From: Kaistia granuli DSM 23481
GTDB taxonomy: Bacteria > Pseudomonadota > Alphaproteobacteria > Rhizobiales > Kaistiaceae
Assembly: GCF_000380505.1 (NCBI RefSeq)
Contig: NZ_AQYH01000007.1
Span: forward strand, 310,001 to 374,000
Direction of reading: 5' to 3'
Length of the DNA stretch: 64,000 nucleotides
The notes below the pieces were generated by a model. That model searched no databases. It was not told the DNA's origin and was given only the letters and a program-made list of their open reading frames with translations. Shown piece by piece: positions 32,509 to 41,301 of this stretch. How positions within the stretch are numbered: the stretch's first letter is position 1; each line of letters begins with the position of its first letter. Position numbers and translations under genes: made by a program.

Positions 32509-33441
32509 ATGCGGACACGCAGGCTCGGCAGTACGGATCTCGACGTTTCGGTGATCGGTCTCGGCACCAACAATTTCGGCGGACGGATCGATCTCGAGGC
32601 GTCGCGTCAGGTGATCGACGCCGCCATCGAGAACGGCATCAATTTCATCGACACGGCCGACATCTATGCCGAGACCCGCTCGGAGACCATTCTCGGCGAG
32701 GTGCTCGGATCGCGCCGCGACCAGATCGTGCTGGCGACCAAGTTCGGCAAGTCCGTCCGCGGCTCGACCGAAAAGCGGCGTGCCTCCCGCGACTATATTG
32801 CCCGCGCCGTCGAGGCGAGCCTGACGCGGCTCAAGACGGATCGCATCGATTTGTACCAGCAGCACGAGCCCGACCCGGACACGCCGATCGAGGAGACGCT
32901 GGCAGCCCTCGAGGATCTCGTGACATCCGGCAAGATCCGCTATTACGGCGCCTCGAATTTTACCGCGAAGCAGCTCCGCCAGGCGCAGGCGGCGGCGCGC
33001 GAGGCCGGCTATCGCGGCTTTGTTTCCAGCCAGGACGAGTACAGCCTGGTCAAGCGCTCGATCGAGCAGGAATTGCTGCCGGTGGTGCGCGAAGAGAAGA
33101 TGGCCCTGATCCCGTTCTTCCCGCTGGCGAGCGGCCTGCTGACCGGCAAGTACCGCCGGGGCGAGCGGCCCGCCGGCAGCCGGTTCGATGCCTGGTCGAC
33201 GATGGGCGACCGCTATCTCACGCCGCGCAACATGGTGCTGGTCGAGAAGTTCGACGCCTTCGCCAGCGCCTGGGGGCACAGCGTGCTCGAACTCGCCTTC
33301 GCCTGGCTGCTGGCGCAGGATGCCGTGCCCTCGGTGATCGCCGGTGCCACCACGCCCGAGCAGGTCGCCGCCAACGCCGCCGCGTCGCAATGGCAGCTGA
33401 CGGCGGCCGATGTCGCCGCCTTCGAGGCGCTCGGGGCCTGA
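32509..33441 (+). CDS. aldo/keto reductase
   Basis: A 310-residue aldo/keto reductase of the YghZ/Tas-like type, a TIM-barrel NADPH enzyme. Catalytic tetrad regions are seen as FIDTADIYAE (Asp and Tyr), LATKFGK (Lys) and YQQHEPD (His). C-terminal VIAGATTPEQVAANA is the usual cofactor-phosphate segment. The natural substrate is unknown. AGGAGG lies nine bases before ATG 32509; the open frame upstream is not conserved. It is divergent from mntH and is followed by a LysE-family gene 61 bases on. Confidence 0.87.
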   Translation: MRTRRLGSTDLDVSVIGLGTNNFGGRIDLEASRQVIDAAIENGINFIDTADIYAETRSETILGEVLGSRRDQIVLATKFGKSVRGSTEKRRASRDYIARAVEASLTRLKTDRIDLYQQHEPDPDTPIEETLAALEDLVTSGKIRYYGASNFTAKQLRQAQAAAREAGYRGFVSSQDEYSLVKRSIEQELLPVVREEKMALIPFFPLASGLLTGKYRRGERPAGSRFDAWSTMGDRYLTPRNMVLVEKFDAFASAWGHSVLELAFAWLLAQDAVPSVIAGATTPEQVAANAAASQWQLTAADVAAFEALGA

Positions 33442-33502
33442 GGAACCGACTGGAGTCGGCGACGGCCGCGTGCCATCCTCAGCGGCGCGGGAGGACAACG
33501 CC

Positions 33503-34117
33503 ATGTCGTTCGAGACCTATGCGGCCTTCGTGGTCGCCTGCATCGTCATCGCCATCATTCCAGGCCCGACCGTGACGCTGATCGTCGCCAACAGCCTGCG
33601 GCACGGCGCCCGAGCCGGGCTTCTGAATGTCGTCGGTACCCAGCTCGGCCTCGCGGTGATGATCAGCGTGGCCGGCATCGGCCTTTCCTCGATGATCGCC
33701 GCCGCTGGTCACTGGTTCGATTGGCTGCGGCTGGCGGGAGCCGCCTATCTCGTCTGGCTCGGCGTCCGCATGCTGCGCTCCGAGGGCATCGGCGCCATCG
33801 CCGGCCCCCCGGTACCGCCGCGCGGCGGCTTCCTGCTGCAGGGGCTCGTCGTGGCGCTGAGCAATCCGAAGACGATGCTGTTCTTCGGCGCCTTCTTCCC
33901 GCAGTTCATTGATCCCGCGCGCGACAAGGTCAGCCAGGTCGTCATCATGGGTGTCACGGCCCTGGTGGTCGCGGCGCTCAACGATACGGCGTTCACGGTG
34001 CTGGCGAGCCGGGCGGGGCGGTTGCTGACAAAGGCGCGGGCGCAGCTGGTCGCCCGCCTCGGCGGCGCCTTTCTGGTCGGCGGCGGCGTCTGGCTGGCGC
34101 TGGCGCGAACGCGCTGA
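33503..34117 (+). CDS. LysE/RhtB family amino acid exporter
   Basis: A 204-residue membrane protein with six hydrophobic segments. The family start reads FVVACIVIAIIPGPTVTLIVANSLRHG, with the G/PGP motif, and a later segment ALSNPKTMLFFGAFFPQFID is the LysE hallmark. Such proteins export amino acids or homoserine lactone-like molecules by proton antiport; the substrate cannot be predicted. It lies 61 bases after the aldo/keto reductase gene, possibly in one transcript, and is convergent with a small secreted protein gene. Confidence 0.87.
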   Translation: MSFETYAAFVVACIVIAIIPGPTVTLIVANSLRHGARAGLLNVVGTQLGLAVMISVAGIGLSSMIAAAGHWFDWLRLAGAAYLVWLGVRMLRSEGIGAIAGPPVPPRGGFLLQGLVVALSNPKTMLFFGAFFPQFIDPARDKVSQVVIMGVTALVVAALNDTAFTVLASRAGRLLTKARAQLVARLGGAFLVGGGVWLALARTR

Positions 34118-34129
34118 TCCGCTCGATTT

Positions 34130-34585
34130 CTAGAGCTGGATTTCCGGCGCGGTCGGGCAGGTGGAGGGCTTGCGGCGGTCCCAGCCGCGCGAGGTCCAGT
34201 CCTTGACGGGGCCGGCGTCCGGCCCGCCCTTCTCATCCGGCACGAAGAAGGTGAAGCAGTTGGTACCGTCGCGCTCGACGAAGAAGCACGCGCCCTGCTG
34301 CGTCTCGTAGAAGGTGCAGAATTTGCCCCCCTGCACCGACCATTGGCCGGAATCCGCGCCGTCGATGTCGTGATAGCGGACCGATCCGTCTTCGTTATAG
34401 GTCTCGGTGAAGAAGGCGCCGTTGTTGTAGATGCCGTCGAGCGTCACGCCGGCGAGCGACTTCTCGATCTCGCCTTCCGGCACGCGCTCGCCGGCACGGA
34501 CCGCGCTCGGCGACATCGCGGCCAGCATCACGCTCGCCAGCCCGGCGAGTAGGCGGCTGCGCGAGGGTTGCGGACCGACCATCAT
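34130..34585 (-). CDS. small secreted protein of unknown function
   Basis: A protein of about 151 residues with a signal peptide (about 1-32, LLAGLASVMLAAMSPSAVRA). The mature part has SLAGVTLDGIYNNGAFFTETYNEDGSVRYHDID, then GQWSVQGGKFCTFYETQQGACFFV and a C-terminal Cys, a pattern seen in alphaproteobacterial periplasmic proteins of unknown function with a lipocalin-like DxGxW motif. Three to four cysteines could form disulfides. ATG at 34585 or 34582 is preferred to the TTG at 34594, since the latter's spacing from GAGG is too short. Confidence 0.7.
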   Translation of the reverse strand: MMVGPQPSRSRLLAGLASVMLAAMSPSAVRAGERVPEGEIEKSLAGVTLDGIYNNGAFFTETYNEDGSVRYHDIDGADSGQWSVQGGKFCTFYETQQGACFFVERDGTNCFTFFVPDEKGGPDAGPVKDWTSRGWDRRKPSTCPTAPEIQL

Positions 34586-34594
34586 TGCGCTCAA

Positions 34595-34903
34595 GCCTCG
34601 TCTCCGTTGACTTCTCGCCGGTTTGGCGGCAGAAGATGCGCCATTCTCTTTCGGGTAGACCGATGATCGCGCACGCCGATGCTTCTTCGATCCTAATCGA
34701 CCTGGTGGCTTTCGTCACCCGGACAAGCACGGCTGCCATGCGCATCTCCACCACGCCCAAAACGTCGAAAACCACGACGACCGCCTGATCGTCCCTCCGT
34801 GCCCCCAATCTCCCTCGGGGCTAGAGGGAGACGGGGCCGGCCAGACGCGGATTTTCCGGCGACTGGACGGTGGGGGAGAGAGCCGGACAAGGAGCAGGAC
34901 ATT
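34595..34903. other. intergenic region upstream of asd
   Basis: About 309 bases lie between the divergent secreted protein gene and asd. They hold the palindrome at 34809-34831 and the asd ribosome binding site AAGGAG. A 67-codon open frame at 34585-34788 has no signal, family or codon support and is not called. Confidence 0.4.
34809..34831. repeat. CT-rich palindrome with 7-base loop
   Basis: TCTCCCTC and GAGGGAGA are exact inverted arms with a 7-base loop in the gap upstream of asd. The same design (CT-rich arm, 7-base loop) occurs at 36091-36117 and in the DUF559 repeats. Confidence 0.6.
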
Positions 34904-35938
34904 ATGGGTTACAAGGTCGCGATCGTCGGCGCCACGGGCAATGTGGGCCGCGAAATTCTCTCCATCCTCGACGAGCGCGGCTTTCCCGCCGACGAGGTCG
35001 TGGCGCTGGCCTCGCGCCGCAGCCAGGGCACCGAAGTCTCTTTCGGCGACCGCGTGCTGAAGGTGAGGCCGCTCGACCAGTATGATTTCTCCGACACCGA
35101 CATCTGCCTGATGTCGGCCGGCGGCACCATCTCGAAGGAATGGTCGCCGAAGATCGGCGCGCAGGGCTGCGTCGTCATCGATAATTCGTCCGCCTGGCGC
35201 TATGACGCGCAGGTGCCGCTGATCGTGCCGGAAGTGAACGCCGACGCCATCGTCGGCTTCTCCAAGCTCAACATCATCGCCAACCCGAACTGCTCGACCG
35301 CGCAGCTCGTCGTGGCCCTGAAGCCGCTGCACGACATCGCGACGATCAAGCGCGTCGTCGTCTCGACCTACCAGTCGGTGTCCGGCGCCGGCAAGGAAGG
35401 CATGGACGAGCTGTTCACGCAAACCCGCGCCGTCTTCGTCAACGACCCCGTCGAGTCGACCAAGTTCACCAAGCGCATCGCCTTCAACCTCATCCCTCAC
35501 ATCGACGTCTTCATGGAAGACGGCTACACGAAGGAAGAGTGGAAGGTGATGGCCGAGACGAAGAAGATCCTCGATCCGAAGATCAAGCTGACCTGCACCG
35601 CCGTGCGCGTGCCGGTGTTCGTCTCGCACTCCGAATCCGTCAACATCGAGTTCGAGAAGCCGATTTCGGCCGACGAGGCGCGCGACATCCTGCGCGAGGC
35701 GCCCGGCTGCCTGGTCATCGATAATCCGGAAGAAGAGCAGTACATCACGCCCTATGAGGCGACCGGCGAGGACGCGACCTACATATCGCGCATCCGCGAG
35801 GACGCCACCGTCGAGAACGGCCTCAACATGTGGGTCGTCTCCGACAATCTCCGCAAGGGCGCGGCGCTGAACGCGGTGCAGATCGCCGAAGTGTTGGTCA
35901 ACCGCAAGCTGATCCAGCCGAAGAAGAAGGCTGCCTGA
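34904..35938 (+). CDS. asd: aspartate-semialdehyde dehydrogenase
   Basis: A 344-residue enzyme that reduces aspartyl phosphate to aspartate semialdehyde with NADPH, feeding lysine/diaminopimelate, threonine and methionine synthesis. The NADP site is VAIVGATGNVGRE; the active-site cysteine lies in NPNCSTAQLVVALKPLH (Cys about 130) and the conserved region SVSGAGKEGMDEL follows. It is full length. AAGGAG precedes ATG 34904. A Rho-independent terminator closes the gene, so it is monocistronic, as expected for a housekeeping gene. Confidence 0.96.
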   Translation: MGYKVAIVGATGNVGREILSILDERGFPADEVVALASRRSQGTEVSFGDRVLKVRPLDQYDFSDTDICLMSAGGTISKEWSPKIGAQGCVVIDNSSAWRYDAQVPLIVPEVNADAIVGFSKLNIIANPNCSTAQLVVALKPLHDIATIKRVVVSTYQSVSGAGKEGMDELFTQTRAVFVNDPVESTKFTKRIAFNLIPHIDVFMEDGYTKEEWKVMAETKKILDPKIKLTCTAVRVPVFVSHSESVNIEFEKPISADEARDILREAPGCLVIDNPEEEQYITPYEATGEDATYISRIREDATVENGLNMWVVSDNLRKGAALNAVQIAEVLVNRKLIQPKKKAA

Positions 35939-35981
35939 GGCGAGCCGCTGTCCCTTCGGGTGACACGCTAGAATTGGAAAT

Positions 35982-36008
35982 GGCGCGGCCACGAGGCCGC
36001 GCCTTTTC
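35982..36008 (+). terminator. Rho-independent terminator after asd
   Basis: A 9-bp perfect stem (GGCGCGGCC, 35982-35990, with GGCCGCGCC, 35995-36003) is followed by TTTT. Confidence 0.85.
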
Positions 36009-36090
36009 TGTATGGGGTTTTGGTCAAGTGCGCTTTCGAGACGCGTCGGACGCTCGGATCGAAACGGCGATTTGGGAAGAGATCGGCTTT

Positions 36091-36117
36091 CTCACCTCTC
36101 GCTCAGGGAGAGGTGAG
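36091..36117. repeat. CT-rich palindrome with 7-base loop
   Basis: CTCACCTCTC and GAGAGGTGAG form a perfect 10-bp inverted repeat with a 7-base loop. There is no T-run, so it is not a usual terminator. It lies between the convergent asd and carbonic anhydrase genes. Confidence 0.65.
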
Positions 36118-36152
36118 GACGGCCTTCGTCTCAACGTAGCAGGATACGGCCC

Positions 36153-36815
36153 TCAGGCCTCGATTTCGTCCGGCACGGTGAAGCGGCCGGTCCGCTTGTC
36201 GAGCAAATAGAGCTCGCCGGTCGAGATGTCGAACCAGGCGCCGTGCAGTTCGAGCTCGTCGATTTCCTCAAGGCTCTTGATCCACGGGAAGGTGCGCAGA
36301 TTTTCGATTGTCTGGCGGATCGAGGCGAATTCCAGCGCCCGCTGGCGATCGGTCGTTTCGACCGGATCCTCGCAGATCAGCTTTTCGGCTGGCTTCAGCA
36401 GCGAGGTCCACTTGCTGATGTAGTCGTTCGGCGCCTGCATGCCCGGCGCGTCACGCTCGGCCATGTAGGCGGTGATGCCGCCGCAGCGGCCATGGCCCAT
36501 CACGACCAGATTGCGGACCTTCAGGCCCATGACGCCGAACTCGATCGCGGCCGAGGTGCCGTGATGCTCGCCATCGGGCGTGAAAGGCGGCACGAGCGCG
36601 GCGACGTTGCGGACGACGAACAACTCGCCGGGAGCGGCGTCGAAGATCGTTTCGGGCGCGGCGCGGCTGTCGCTGCAACCGAGGATCATCGTGCGCGGGC
36701 GCTGACCAGTCTCAGCAAGAACCTTGTAGCGGGAACTCTCCTGCGGCAGCCGCTGGTCGCGAAAGGTCGCATAGCCGCGCAGGAGCCGGGAGGGAAAATC
36801 AGGGGCCTGAGCCAT
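36153..36815 (-). CDS. beta-class carbonic anhydrase
   Basis: A 220-residue enzyme that interconverts CO2 and bicarbonate. The zinc site and catalytic dyad are Cys47, Asp49 and Arg51 in GCSDSRAAPE and His108-Cys111 in GHGRCGGI, all intact. LVVMGHGRCGG and the C-terminal LELHGAWFDISTGEL (strand typical of the family) fit. Bicarbonate made here could feed the pyruvate carboxylase encoded 13 kb away, though nothing in the sequence links the two. Start ATG 36815. Confidence 0.93.
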   Translation of the reverse strand: MAQAPDFPSRLLRGYATFRDQRLPQESSRYKVLAETGQRPRTMILGCSDSRAAPETIFDAAPGELFVVRNVAALVPPFTPDGEHHGTSAAIEFGVMGLKVRNLVVMGHGRCGGITAYMAERDAPGMQAPNDYISKWTSLLKPAEKLICEDPVETTDRQRALEFASIRQTIENLRTFPWIKSLEEIDELELHGAWFDISTGELYLLDKRTGRFTVPDEIEA

Positions 36816-36960
36816 CGGGTGGTGCTCCAGAGGTGGGCCTTGGAAGAAATCATGCAGTGCAGCATAATCTCAGCGATCCAATAAACCGGTTTTTCGCACG
36901 GGTCGAGAGGGTTCGCGCACGGGGCTGGGTTGCGTTCGGGCGGAAGGCCTTCCGCAGCGC

Positions 36961-37680
36961 TCAGGCCCAGATGGCCATCCGCAGTCCCCGCGCATCGCGC
37001 GTCGGTTCCGCCGGGAAGCTCTCCGCTTCGCCGCGCAGGATGCGGCGGGCGATCAAGGCGTTCACGGCCGCGTCGAGCAGATCGTCGGCGCCGGCGCCGC
37101 GCGGCGGCCTGGCGAGATCTTCCGCGGCGTAGCCCGACCGCGCCAGCAGGGCGCGGCGTTCCTCGAGGCCGTCCGGATTGGGCCGGCTCTTCACCTTCTT
37201 CGGCAGGCGCATCGCCGCGTCGCCGTTCAATCGCCAGAATGCCAGCTCCGGATGCGCCTCGAACACGCGCGCTTCGAGCGCCGGCGTCATCAGCGCGTCG
37301 ATCTCGCGGATCTTCGGGAAGATGTGGAAGCATTGCTTCGCTACCATGCGCGGTGGCTCGGAGGTGGCGCTCGCCACCGCGCAGGCGTCGCGATAGTCGG
37401 CTGTCATGACGGCGCTGCGCGACGGTACCGAGAAGACCGAGCTCTGGCGCGGACCGAGCCGCTGCCGCACCAGCCGTTCCGGGCCGCGCCCTTCGGGACC
37501 GACGAAATCCGGCAGGCCGATCGGCATGTCGACGGCGATCACGGTGTTGTCGGCGTCGGCGACCAACTCTGCGAAGCGGGCGACGATGCGGACCTCCGGC
37601 TCGACCGGGCCGTCGGCCGCGATCGAAACGGCGATCCAGCCCGTGGGGCAGCCGTCGACGCCGACGACGCGGACGGTCAC
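36961..37680 (-). CDS. DUF429 domain protein
   Basis: A 239-residue DUF429 protein with the family start VVGVDGCPTGWIAVSI, the DMPIGLP motif and the RQRLGPRQSSVFSVPSRSAV segment, then FHIFPKIREID and VFEAHPELAFWRLNG. The pattern of acidic residues resembles an RNase H-like nuclease fold, but the function is unknown. The start is a GTG at 37680 that overlaps the pdxY stop (GTGA), so it is translationally coupled to the pyridoxal kinase gene. Confidence 0.8.
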   Translation of the reverse strand: MTVRVVGVDGCPTGWIAVSIAADGPVEPEVRIVARFAELVADADNTVIAVDMPIGLPDFVGPEGRGPERLVRQRLGPRQSSVFSVPSRSAVMTADYRDACAVASATSEPPRMVAKQCFHIFPKIREIDALMTPALEARVFEAHPELAFWRLNGDAAMRLPKKVKSRPNPDGLEERRALLARSGYAAEDLARPPRGAGADDLLDAAVNALIARRILRGEAESFPAEPTRDARGLRMAIWA

Positions 37681-38558
37681 GGGATGATCCGGACCGGCGT
37701 CAGCGGCGCCAGCAGGCGATCCTGGATGGTGGCGAGCGGCAGTTCGTTGCTGCCGAGGCTGGCCGCCGCGTCGATCGCGTCGGCGACGGCTGCGGTGGCG
37801 AGCCGGAGGGCTTGCGCGTCCGACGCGCCGCCGACCAGGCGGGCGAGGAACAGCGCCGCGAAGAGATCGCCGGTGCCGTTCGGAACGCGGCCGCCGATGG
37901 CGGCGTGGCTGGCGCGGATGGTGTCGTGGTCGCCGCCGTTGCGCGATACCAGCAGGGTGGTGATCTCGCCTTCCGTGCCGGCGGCGGAGGTGACGGCGAC
38001 GCGCGCTGTCGTCAGGCTGGCGGCCGCCGCGTGCAGCGCCTCGGCCGGCAGGGCCAGGTTGCCGGTCAGGAAGCCGAGCTCGGTCGGGTTCGGCGTCAGG
38101 ATGTCGGCGCGCGGCACCAGATGGTCGCGGATGGCGCTGGCGGTGGCCTCCGGCACATAGAGGACGCCGGCGTCGCCCATCACCGGATCGCACAGATAGA
38201 GCGCGTCGGGTCGCGCCGCCTTGACGGCGTCGATCAGCCGGGCCACGGCGGCCGGCTGGCTGGCGGCGCCCATATAGCCGGTCAGGATGGCGCCGATCTC
38301 ACCGAGCCAGGGCGCGCGGATCAGATCGTCGATCAGCGCCTCGAAGGCGGCTTCGTCCGGGATGATCCGGCTCGACCGGCCGTGGCCGGGATGCCAGGGC
38401 AAGGTCACCGTCTGCATCGTCCAGACGGGATGGCCGAAGCGCTCCAGGGCAAAGACCGCGCCGCGCCCGCCGACGGCGCCGCGCACGACGCTAGAGGAGA
38501 GCACGAGAATGGCGGGTTTGGTCGCGAGAGGGGCGGTGGCGTCTGGCGAGACGGTCAT
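37677..38558 (-). CDS. pdxY: pyridoxal kinase
   Basis: A 293-residue ribokinase-fold kinase that phosphorylates pyridoxal to PLP in vitamin B6 salvage. The region AILVLSSSVVRGAVGGRGAVFALERFGHPVW is the pyridoxal-binding start of the family, with LCDPVMGDAG in the middle and the GTGD motif in NGTGDLFAALFLA. E. coli PdxY is 287 residues. ATG 38558 is preferred; an upstream GTG at 38579 is in frame. It is the first gene of a two-gene unit with the DUF429 gene. Confidence 0.88.
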   Translation of the reverse strand: MTVSPDATAPLATKPAILVLSSSVVRGAVGGRGAVFALERFGHPVWTMQTVTLPWHPGHGRSSRIIPDEAAFEALIDDLIRAPWLGEIGAILTGYMGAASQPAAVARLIDAVKAARPDALYLCDPVMGDAGVLYVPEATASAIRDHLVPRADILTPNPTELGFLTGNLALPAEALHAAAASLTTARVAVTSAAGTEGEITTLLVSRNGGDHDTIRASHAAIGGRVPNGTGDLFAALFLARLVGGASDAQALRLATAAVADAIDAAASLGSNELPLATIQDRLLAPLTPVRIIP

Positions 38559-38696
38559 GCGGGTTCTTTCTGCGGGCACCGGTCAGCAAGACGGCCGGCG
38601 GCACGAAATTATCCGATTCGGTTCCGCTCCGCGCCTGCCGCCATTATGGTCGCTGGGCGCGCGGCCGGCGCGCCGCCACGCCACGCTGGAGTTTGC

Positions 38697-39575
38697 ATGA
38701 AGCCGATCCGTCCCCGCCGTTCCGCCCTCTATGTGCCGGGCTCCAACCCGCGCGCCATGGCGAAGGCGCCGATGCTCGGCGCCGATGTCGTGATCTTTGA
38801 TCTGGAGGACGCCGTCGCCCCGTCCGCGAAGGAAGAGTCGCGCGCGCGGGTGGCCGAGGGGGTGGCGGCGCTGCGGTCGGGCGATGGCACGGCGAGCGAG
38901 ATCGTCGTCCGCGTCAACGGGCTCGATACGCCCTGGATCGAGGCCGATCTCGCCGTCATCGGCGCGACGCGGCCGGACGGCATCCTGCTGCCGAAGATCT
39001 CGCGCGCCAGGGACCTCGCCCGGGTCCGGGCGATGATCGCGCCCGACATCGCCTTTCCGCTCTGGGCAATGATCGAGACGCCGCGCGCTGTGCTCGATCC
39101 GATCGGGATCGCCGAGGCACAGGACGAGCGGCTGCCGCTGGTCGCGCTGGTGCTCGGCCTCAACGACCTCGCCCGGGAGACGGGCACGCGCCAGATTCCG
39201 GGACGGGCGCCGATGCTGCCCTGGATGATGACGGCGCTGGCGGCGGCGCGCGCGGCGGGGCTCGACATCCTCGACGGCGTCTTCAACGACATCGCCGATG
39301 CCGACGGCTTCGCGGCGGAATGCCGGCAGGGCCGCGATTGCGGCTTCGACGGCAAGACGGTGATCCATCCGAAGCAGATCGAGGGTGCCAATGCGGCCTT
39401 TGCTCCGGATGCGGCGGAGCTCGCCTGGGCGGCGCGCATCGCCGGCGTCTTCGACGAGCCGGACAACGCCGGCAAGGGGGTTGTCAGCGTCGATGGCCGC
39501 ATGGTCGAGCGACTGCACGCGGAGATGGCCGGCCGGCTGCTGGCGCTGGCCAAGGCGATCGCGGCGCGGGGGTAG
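38697..39575 (+). CDS. HpcH/HpaI aldolase / CitE-like CoA ester lyase
   Basis: A 292-residue TIM-barrel lyase of the citrate lyase beta/malyl-CoA lyase group. Seen: RRSALYVPGSNPRAMAKA, DVVIFDLEDAVAPSAK (metal-binding acids), VRVNG, WAMIETPRA (Mg ligand Glu) and LGLNDLARETG. Relatives cleave malyl-CoA, citramalyl-CoA or beta-methylmalyl-CoA to acetyl- or propionyl-CoA. Citrate lyase alpha and gamma genes are absent, so it is not citrate lyase proper. It is divergent from pdxY and a two-way terminator separates it from leuD. Confidence 0.83.
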   Translation: MKPIRPRRSALYVPGSNPRAMAKAPMLGADVVIFDLEDAVAPSAKEESRARVAEGVAALRSGDGTASEIVVRVNGLDTPWIEADLAVIGATRPDGILLPKISRARDLARVRAMIAPDIAFPLWAMIETPRAVLDPIGIAEAQDERLPLVALVLGLNDLARETGTRQIPGRAPMLPWMMTALAAARAAGLDILDGVFNDIADADGFAAECRQGRDCGFDGKTVIHPKQIEGANAAFAPDAAELAWAARIAGVFDEPDNAGKGVVSVDGRMVERLHAEMAGRLLALAKAIAARG

Positions 39576-39611
39576 GGGGCTCCCGCGACGCCTGCGAGGA
39601 CGGTGCCTAAA

Positions 39612-39648
39612 AAACAAAAAAGCGCCCGGATCGCTCCGGACGCCTTTT
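39612..39648 (-). terminator. bidirectional Rho-independent terminator between the CoA lyase gene and leuD
   Basis: A stem of nine pairs (39622-39630 with 39635-39643, one mismatch) is flanked by A-runs on the left and TTTT on the right, so it can end both the lyase transcript (plus) and the leuD transcript (minus). Confidence 0.75.
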
Positions 39649-39673
39649 GAAAAATCGGGTCACCCGCGGCCGG

Positions 39674-40279
39674 TCAGGCCCAGGGGCGGACGGCTTCCGT
39701 GGTCTTCTCGAAGGCTTCGATGTTGGGCGCCTTGACCAGGGTCAGGCCAATATCGTCGAGGCCGCTCAGGAGCTTCTCCTTGCGGGCCGGGTCGATGTCG
39801 AAATGCACGGTGCCGCCGTCGGGACCACGGATCTCCTGCGCTTCGAGGTCGACCGTCAGGCGCGAATTGGCGCCCCGGTCGGCGTCGTCGAACAGCTTGT
39901 CGAGGTCTTCCTTCGACACGCGGATCGGCAGGATGCCGTTGTTGAAGCAGTTATTGTAGAAGATGTCGGCGAAGGACGTCGAGATCACGCAGCGGATGCC
40001 GTAGTCGAGCAGCGCCCAGGGAGCATGCTCGCGCGACGAGCCGCAGCCGAAATTGTCGCCGGCGACAATGATCGAGGCGTTGCGATAAGCCGGCTTGTTC
40101 AGCACGAAGTCCGGATTCTCGCTGCCGTCCTCGTTGAAGCGCATCTCGGCGAACAGGCCCTTGCCGAGGCCGGTGCGCTTGATCGTCTTCAGATAGTCCT
40201 TCGGGATGATCATGTCGGTGTCGATGTTGATCAGCGGCAGCGGAGCCGCAACACCGGTCAGCGTCGTGAATTTTTCCAT
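39674..40279 (-). CDS. leuD: 3-isopropylmalate dehydratase small subunit
   Basis: A 201-residue protein that forms the swivelling domain of isopropylmalate isomerase together with LeuC, in leucine synthesis. The N-terminus is [25 protein letters not shown] and the core [24 protein letters not shown] is the family hallmark. leuC lies about 2.2 kb away on the same strand with four other genes between, as in other Rhizobiales. ATG 40279 gives the same length as E. coli LeuD; ATGs at 40294 and 40288 are possible earlier starts. Confidence 0.95.
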   Translation of the reverse strand: MEKFTTLTGVAAPLPLINIDTDMIIPKDYLKTIKRTGLGKGLFAEMRFNEDGSENPDFVLNKPAYRNASIIVAGDNFGCGSSREHAPWALLDYGIRCVISTSFADIFYNNCFNNGILPIRVSKEDLDKLFDDADRGANSRLTVDLEAQEIRGPDGGTVHFDIDPARKEKLLSGLDDIGLTLVKAPNIEAFEKTTEAVRPWA

Positions 40280-40388
40280 GGTGATCATTCCCATTTAGCC
40301 GTCAGACGGCGGTAGATGCGATGAAAAGCCGCTGAGGTCAAGGGTTTCGGCGGCAGAGGCTGTCGTATCGGCAGGGTGGGCGGCCGAT

Positions 40389-40802
40389 TCAGCCCGCCGC
40401 TTCCTCGATCGCTTCCATGTCGTCGTCGGAGAGGCCGAAATGATGGCCGATCTCGTGGATCAGGACATGGCTGACGATGGCGCCCAGCGTCTCGTCATGT
40501 TCGGCCCAATAGTCTAGGATCGGGCGGCGATAGAGCCAGACGCGGTTCGGCAGCATGCCGGTCTGCTCGACGGCCGAGGCGTGGGCGAGGCCGACGCCCT
40601 GGAACAGGCCCAGCAGGTCGAATTCCGACTCGATGCCGAGCGCGTTCAGCGCCTCGTCATCGGGAAAATCGTCGACCCGGATCTCGATCTCGCCCGACAG
40701 CTGGCGGAATTCGTCCGGCAGGCTGTCTAGCGCGGCCTGGCCGAGCTTCTGGAAATCGTCGAGCGAGGGTGCCTTGAGCGCGTCGAGGTCGATGGGGGTC
40801 AT
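40389..40802 (-). CDS. metallopeptidase family protein (PF06262 type)
   Basis: A 137-residue small zincin-like protein with the zinc motif HEIGHHFGLSDDDM (HExxH, then a third ligand Asp/His) near residues 116-129 and a preceding helix DETLGAIVSHVLI. It is one of the shortest metallopeptidase families; activity has rarely been shown. It follows the GNAT gene by 16 bases on the same strand, so the two are probably co-transcribed. Confidence 0.8.
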   Translation of the reverse strand: MTPIDLDALKAPSLDDFQKLGQAALDSLPDEFRQLSGEIEIRVDDFPDDEALNALGIESEFDLLGLFQGVGLAHASAVEQTGMLPNRVWLYRRPILDYWAEHDETLGAIVSHVLIHEIGHHFGLSDDDMEAIEEAAG

Positions 40803-40818
40803 GGTGCCGGACTCGAGC

Positions 40819-41301
40819 TCAGACCGCGGGCCGGCCGCGGTCGATGCGGACGACGAAGCTTTCGAGGCGCGCCTTCTTGCCGAGCGTCTCGGCGAAGGTC
40901 GTGCGCATCGAAGACCCCTCCGGAACCATCCAGCGCAGCGACAGCCAGTCGCGCGACTGGCCCTTGCGGGCGAGCGCCTCGACCAGGGCGCGGGCGACGC
41001 CGCGACCGCGCGAATCGTGCATGACGAACAGGTCTTCCAGCTGTCCGGCCCGCATGCCGGTCATGGAGTCGGGCAGGTCGTAGAAGACGGCGAAGCCGAC
41101 CAGCACGCCGTCGAGGCGGGCGCCGAGGATTTCCGCGGTGCGGTCGCGCAGCAGGCTCTCCGCATAGTAGAGGTCCGGATGGCGCGGCGCACCGCGCTTC
41201 ATGTCCTGGACATAGGCTGCCAGCAGCGGGGCGAATTCCAGCGCGTCATCAATGGTCAGCGTGACGGTGTCGAAGCGTGTCGAGAGGGGCAGTGTACTCA
41301 T
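40819..41301 (-). CDS. GNAT family N-acetyltransferase
   Basis: A 160-residue GNAT protein. Motif A is QLEDLFVMHDSRGRGVARALVEALAR, with R-G-x-G-x-A and preceding strand ILGARLDGVLVGFAVFYDLPDSMTG. The following SLRWMVPEGSSMRTTFAETLGKKARLESFVV is like spermidine/diamine acetyltransferases, but the substrate is not certain. It is upstream of the small metallopeptidase gene. Start ATG 41301. Confidence 0.8.
   Translation of the reverse strand: MSTLPLSTRFDTVTLTIDDALEFAPLLAAYVQDMKRGAPRHPDLYYAESLLRDRTAEILGARLDGVLVGFAVFYDLPDSMTGMRAGQLEDLFVMHDSRGRGVARALVEALARKGQSRDWLSLRWMVPEGSSMRTTFAETLGKKARLESFVVRIDRGRPAV

Noticed and set aside
34585-34788. 67-codon plus-strand open frame upstream of asd
   Set aside because: Ser/Thr/Lys-rich without family features, overlapping the 5' end of the secreted protein gene on the other strand and lacking a ribosome binding site.
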